Of a stretch of DNA of 10,119 nt, positions 7,403 through 10,119 are shown piece after piece. Position 1 is the first letter of the stretch, and each line of letters opens with the position of its first letter. The translations under genes were made by a program, and so were the position numbers. The notes under the pieces were generated by a model. The model did not search any database. It saw only the letters and a list, made by a program, of their open reading frames with translations, and was not told the origin of the DNA. Origin of the DNA: Caldifarciminota bacterium 4484_100 (GTDB lineage: Bacteria > Hydrothermota > Tepidihabitantia > SM23-42); assembly GCA_002049785.1 (NCBI GenBank), contig MUKB01000042.1, forward strand, positions 1 to 10,119. The letters are read 5' to 3'.

Positions 7403-7430
7403 TTGACACCCTATAATTTATGGTTATAAT
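7403..7430 (+). promoter_or_regulatory. Perfect-consensus sigma-70 promoter of the HU/IHF gene
   Basis: TTGACA (7403-7408), a 16-base spacer and TATAAT (7425-7430): both boxes match the consensus exactly. Predicted start is near 7437, leaving a leader of about 68 bases. The octamer ATGGTTAT occurs at 7420-7427, overlapping the -10 box, and again at 7441-7448, 21 bp (two helical turns) away, a possible operator pair. Confidence 0.8.
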
Positions 7431-7504
7431 GGACTTATCGATGGTTATCAATTTTTATTTCTTTAAAAGTTTATGAACAACAGGTGTCAGGCAAAGGAGG
7501 ATTT

Positions 7505-7801
7505 ATGAGAAGGGAATATTTGATTGAAAAGATATCTGAGAAGATTGGCCCTGCATATACAAAGGGTGATATTGAGAAACTGATTGATACATTTCTTGAT
7601 ATCCTCTTTGAGATGTTGATTAAGGATAAGCGGGTGGAGTTGAGGCGTTTTGGCACATTTGAATTGAGACGGCGTCCTGGGAGAAAGGCAGTGACACCAA
7701 AGACAGGTAAGGAATATACACTGCCTGACCGATATGTTCCTTTTTTCCGGCCCTCAAAGATTTTTAAGAAGATGATTAACGACCGGATTAAACCAGAATG
7801 A
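7505..7801 (+). CDS. HU/IHF-family DNA-binding protein
   Basis: A 98-residue nucleoid protein that bends DNA as a dimer. It follows the family plan: N-terminal helices (REYLIEKISEKIG, then IEKLIDTFLDILFEML), the core RRFGTFELRRRPGR at 48-60, the DNA-binding beta arm around VTPKTGKEY (63-71) with proline at the tip, and FFRPSKIFKKMIN at the end. The arm sequence is more IHF/HU-mixed than classical HU, so I leave the subtype open. The start is ATG 7505, 4 bases after AAAGGAGG (7493-7500). An in-frame start at 7484 would lie before the ribosome-binding site and encode a foreign MSGKGGF leader. It has its own promoter and terminator, so it is probably monocistronic. Confidence 0.95.
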   Translation: MRREYLIEKISEKIGPAYTKGDIEKLIDTFLDILFEMLIKDKRVELRRFGTFELRRRPGRKAVTPKTGKEYTLPDRYVPFFRPSKIFKKMINDRIKPE

Positions 7802-7834
7802 AGTTCGACTATTAAAGGTTTTTTAGAAAAATTT

Positions 7835-7869
7835 AAAAGGGGACAGCTGTTCGACAGCTGTCCCCTTTT
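7835..7869. terminator. Strong intrinsic terminator after the HU/IHF gene, probably bidirectional
   Basis: A perfect 15-bp stem: AAAAGGGGACAGCTG (7835-7849), loop TTCGA, CAGCTGTCCCCTTTT (7855-7869), followed by more T on the plus strand. It lies 33 bases after the HU/IHF stop. Read on the minus strand it is followed by TTT-rich sequence and lies 16 bases after the stop of the gdhA remnant, so it would also have terminated that gene. Confidence 0.92.
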
Positions 7870-7885
7870 TTAATTAATTCTCAGA

Positions 7886-8437
<552 letters not shown>

Positions 8438-8463
8438 GTTATCTTGACAATTTCAATAGGATG
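8438..8463 (+). mobile_element. Possible right end of the IS110-like element
   Basis: After the transposase remnant comes AGTTATCTTGACAATTTCAATAGG. IS110-family elements often carry a -35-like TTGACA close to the right end, which makes a promoter when the ends join in the circular intermediate; TTGACA is at 8444-8449 with no -10 box following in place. The end point near 8460 is a guess. No left end or matching core is visible, because the left part is deleted. Confidence 0.4.
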
Positions 8464-8483
8464 TTCCCCAATTCGAACTGTGC

Positions 8484-10119
8484 CTATTTCAACCACACCA
8501 CCTTTGTTGTCTGTGTGCGATTGCCCGCCTCAATATGGATGAAGTAAATGCCCTGGGATAATCTAAAACTGTGATTTACTGTAAAAGGACCATCACGAGA
8601 AATCACCGGGCTGACACCAAAAATGTTATTCACCACAGAACCGGCCTGCTCCTCAACCCCGGGCCAGTTCCAATAACGGTTATATGCAGTATCCGCATTC
8701 GCCTGTAAGTCACCCAGGTTATCACCACTCAATATCGCAAAGGCCACAACCACAGTACTACCCGGCACCAAAGTAAACGGACCCGCCGAATTACAGGTCG
8801 ACCAATCATAAGGACGATCACTCGATGAATTCTGAATCGAATCATCCATAAACTGAATCTGTATATTGTCCGGTAAACCACTATACGGATAAACATACTG
8901 CGCATGATCAATCGACGCCAAATTCGCCGCTGCTGTGTCACGCGGAGGATCCAGTATCTCAACTCCACAATACGGCGTCGACTCATACACCCAGGTCAAA
9001 TTACGAACCGCCTCAGACGAACCCTGATTGCTCGAACTGCTCCCAATATCAAAATCCATAAAAACCGCCGCATAAAGATTATTGATCGTGGTCAAACCTT
9101 CATTCCGCAGAACAAACTTCATTATCACAAAATCATTCGCCGTCGAATCATCCCAGGCCCAGGAATATTGCTCACAAACCAAACCCTTGGACGATGGATG
9201 ATTTGAATCATCATAACACGCCGTCGCATACTCATCCCGATTGTCCGGACCCGGCTCATACATCCGCACCATCCCATCCGGCGCCGTAGTCGTCTCCCAA
9301 TCCGTATCATCACTACCCGACTCATAATAACGATCCACCACATAATTGGCATCCGTCCCCACTGCAAAACCACCATAATACAGATGATTGAGACCAGAGA
9401 TTGGATAACAGAAGCCGTCGCCTTCAGCCTGGCTTGATTCCATAAATCCTAAGGCGCCGTATCTCGTCACTGTGAATTTCACATTGCCACAGTCATGGGT
9501 GACCCAGTCAACACCAGGATTTCCTACAATGAGTGTAAAACTCAGGTCGGTCGTATAGCCACCATCCGCAGTGACATTGAGCGAGAACTCGATGGGTGTT
9601 CCTTCTGGTGTATTGGGATCGACCGTAACATTGTATGGGTCAGCGGTGTTTTCAATACTATCACCAGGTGCAATGGTGCCATAAGCGCCATTGGGATCGT
9701 TTATGGTGATATAAGAAGAATTTGATGAGAGTGTGTCCTGGACACCATTGGCAATTTCTGAGCCGCTATTCTTTAAGATAACCGTGAGGTCAGCGGTTTC
9801 TCCAGGATCAAGTATGCCGTTATTGTTCCCTCCTGTATCATAGACATTTGTTTTTATATTGGTAATATAAATCCCGGTGGCGGTATAGTCCAGGACCACA
9901 TCATCGGCGAAGACCTTCGCCGTTTCTGATGCCCCTCAACATGTATGGGCAGTTGTGTCATAAAGTGCAATTTCGATCTTCTTGATATCTCCAGGGTTGA
10001 CACCGGGAAGATTTGTCAATTCGTCATCGATGTTGAATGCATAATTATGCCACATAGAGTCATTGACGATAATGAGATGGGTTGTGCTGGAGTTCTGCCA
10101 GGGGCAGGGTGTGGTGAAA
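8484..10119 (-). CDS. Secreted beta-sandwich protein with T9SS/FlgD-like C-terminal tail; frame interrupted by one TGA; 5' end outside window
   Basis: The readable frame runs from the right edge to TAG 8484-8486, crossing one in-frame TGA (9936-9938). Upstream of the TGA is a beta-sandwich end (WHNYAFNIDDELTNLPG, then DIKKIEIALYDTTAHTC). Downstream the same protein continues with GASETAKVFADDVVLDY. Next comes a CARDB/NEW3-like adhesion domain (DTGGNNNGILDPGETADLTV). A larger domain rich in Asp, Ser, Tyr and Trp follows, with LRNEGLTTINNLYAAVF and MDFDIG, of a type seen in extracellular peptidases and surface proteins. The end, LSQGIYFIHIEAG through KVVWLK, is the last strand pair of a T9SS type A / FlgD-Ig sorting domain. 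The TGA could be a nonsense mutation, an error or selenocysteine. A GTG at 9897-9899 can start the distal part but has no ribosome-binding site. Confidence 0.7.
9898..9938 (-). promoter_or_regulatory. In-frame TGA followed by a SECIS-like hairpin
   Basis: Minus-strand order: TGA (9936-9938), GGG, lower-stem arm GCATCA (9927-9932), GAAA bulge, upper-stem arm CGGCGAA (9916-9922), loop GGTC (9912-9915), TTCGCCG (9905-9911), one unpaired A, and lower-stem arm TGATGT (9898-9903). That is 7 upper pairs and 6 lower pairs including one G-U. The apical loop starts 20 bases after the TGA. Bacterial SECIS elements place a small G-starting loop 16-37 bases after UGA, and the E. coli fdhF element, as I recall it, carries the same AGGUCU around its loop. 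Selenocysteine insertion is therefore possible but not shown. Confidence 0.4.

Noticed and set aside
7441..7476. An 11-codon upstream reading frame (MVINFYFFKSL) in the HU/IHF leader.
   Set aside because: There is no ribosome-binding site, it starts almost at the predicted transcription start, and nothing marks it as regulatory.
7484..7504. An upstream start for the HU/IHF protein adding MSGKGGF.
   Set aside because: These codons include the AAAGGAGG ribosome-binding site itself, and HU/IHF proteins begin at the MRREYLIEKI-like helix.
8904..9376. Long Arg-rich and Met-rich frames on both strands inside the secreted protein gene.
   Set aside because: They are shadows caused by the biased codon use of that block. 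The main frame gives a well-formed extracellular protein.
9897..9899. GTG as the true start of the secreted protein.
   Set aside because: There is no ribosome-binding site or promoter, the upstream frame before the TGA is clearly the same kind of protein, and a start here would lack any signal peptide.
9936..9938. Genome-wide reassignment of TGA to a sense codon.
   Set aside because: TGA is the natural end of the protease, FAD dehydrogenase, basic protein and HU/IHF genes, all of family-typical or sensible length.

Overview
The window is a stretch of a bacterial chromosome with roughly mid-40s percent GC, tightly packed operons and consensus sigma-70 promoters. Its gene content suggests an anaerobic, H2-metabolising bacterium: an F420-non-reducing (Mvh-type) [NiFe] hydrogenase, two radical SAM proteins, and a secreted protein ending in a T9SS/FlgD-like sorting tail. 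This combination resembles FCB-group bacteria or candidate division WOR-3 (Stahlbacteria). That assignment is an inference from protein style; no rRNA or other taxonomic marker is present.

Layout. Positions 1-740 (minus) hold the N-terminal half of tyrosyl-tRNA synthetase, 8 bases downstream of a SPASM-like radical SAM gene (749-1933, minus) that has its own leaderless-looking promoter. Positions 2002-5589 (minus) are a four-gene hydrogenase operon transcribed right to left: small subunit, large subunit, maturation endopeptidase and an NrdG-type radical SAM activase, with 1-3 base gaps. Positions 5725-7134 (minus) encode a GlcD/D-lactate dehydrogenase-type FAD enzyme. Divergent from it, 7229-7393 (plus) encodes a 54-residue, extremely basic protein, followed by an HU/IHF-family protein (7505-7801) with its own perfect-consensus promoter and a strong terminator (7835-7869).

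The right third is a scar zone. Positions 7886-8040 (minus) are the last ~51 codons of a glutamate dehydrogenase gene, without the rest of it. Positions 8055-8437 (plus) are the frameshifted, 5'-truncated C-terminal half of an IS110-family transposase, with an IS-end-like sequence after it. From 8484 to the right edge (minus) runs a large secreted beta-sandwich protein. Its frame is interrupted once by TGA (9936-9938), and its sorting domain appears internally deleted.

How the genes relate. The endopeptidase next to the hydrogenase genes is expected to remove the 26-residue tail of the large subunit. No electron-accepting partner (MvhD, Hdr or a diaphorase) is linked. The FAD dehydrogenase is separate, with its own promoter. 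The small basic protein and the HU/IHF protein may form a small nucleoid-protein locus.

Main points for a second look. (1) The in-frame TGA of the secreted protein is followed by a hairpin that meets bacterial SECIS criteria and has a GGUC apical loop, so a selenoprotein competes with a simple nonsense mutation. (2) The IS110 and gdhA remnants. (3) The unrecognised 54-residue basic protein. (4) Five promoters share an exact 16-base spacer, two of them placed for leaderless mRNAs. (5) A perfect 12-bp inverted repeat brackets the start of the hydrogenase operon.
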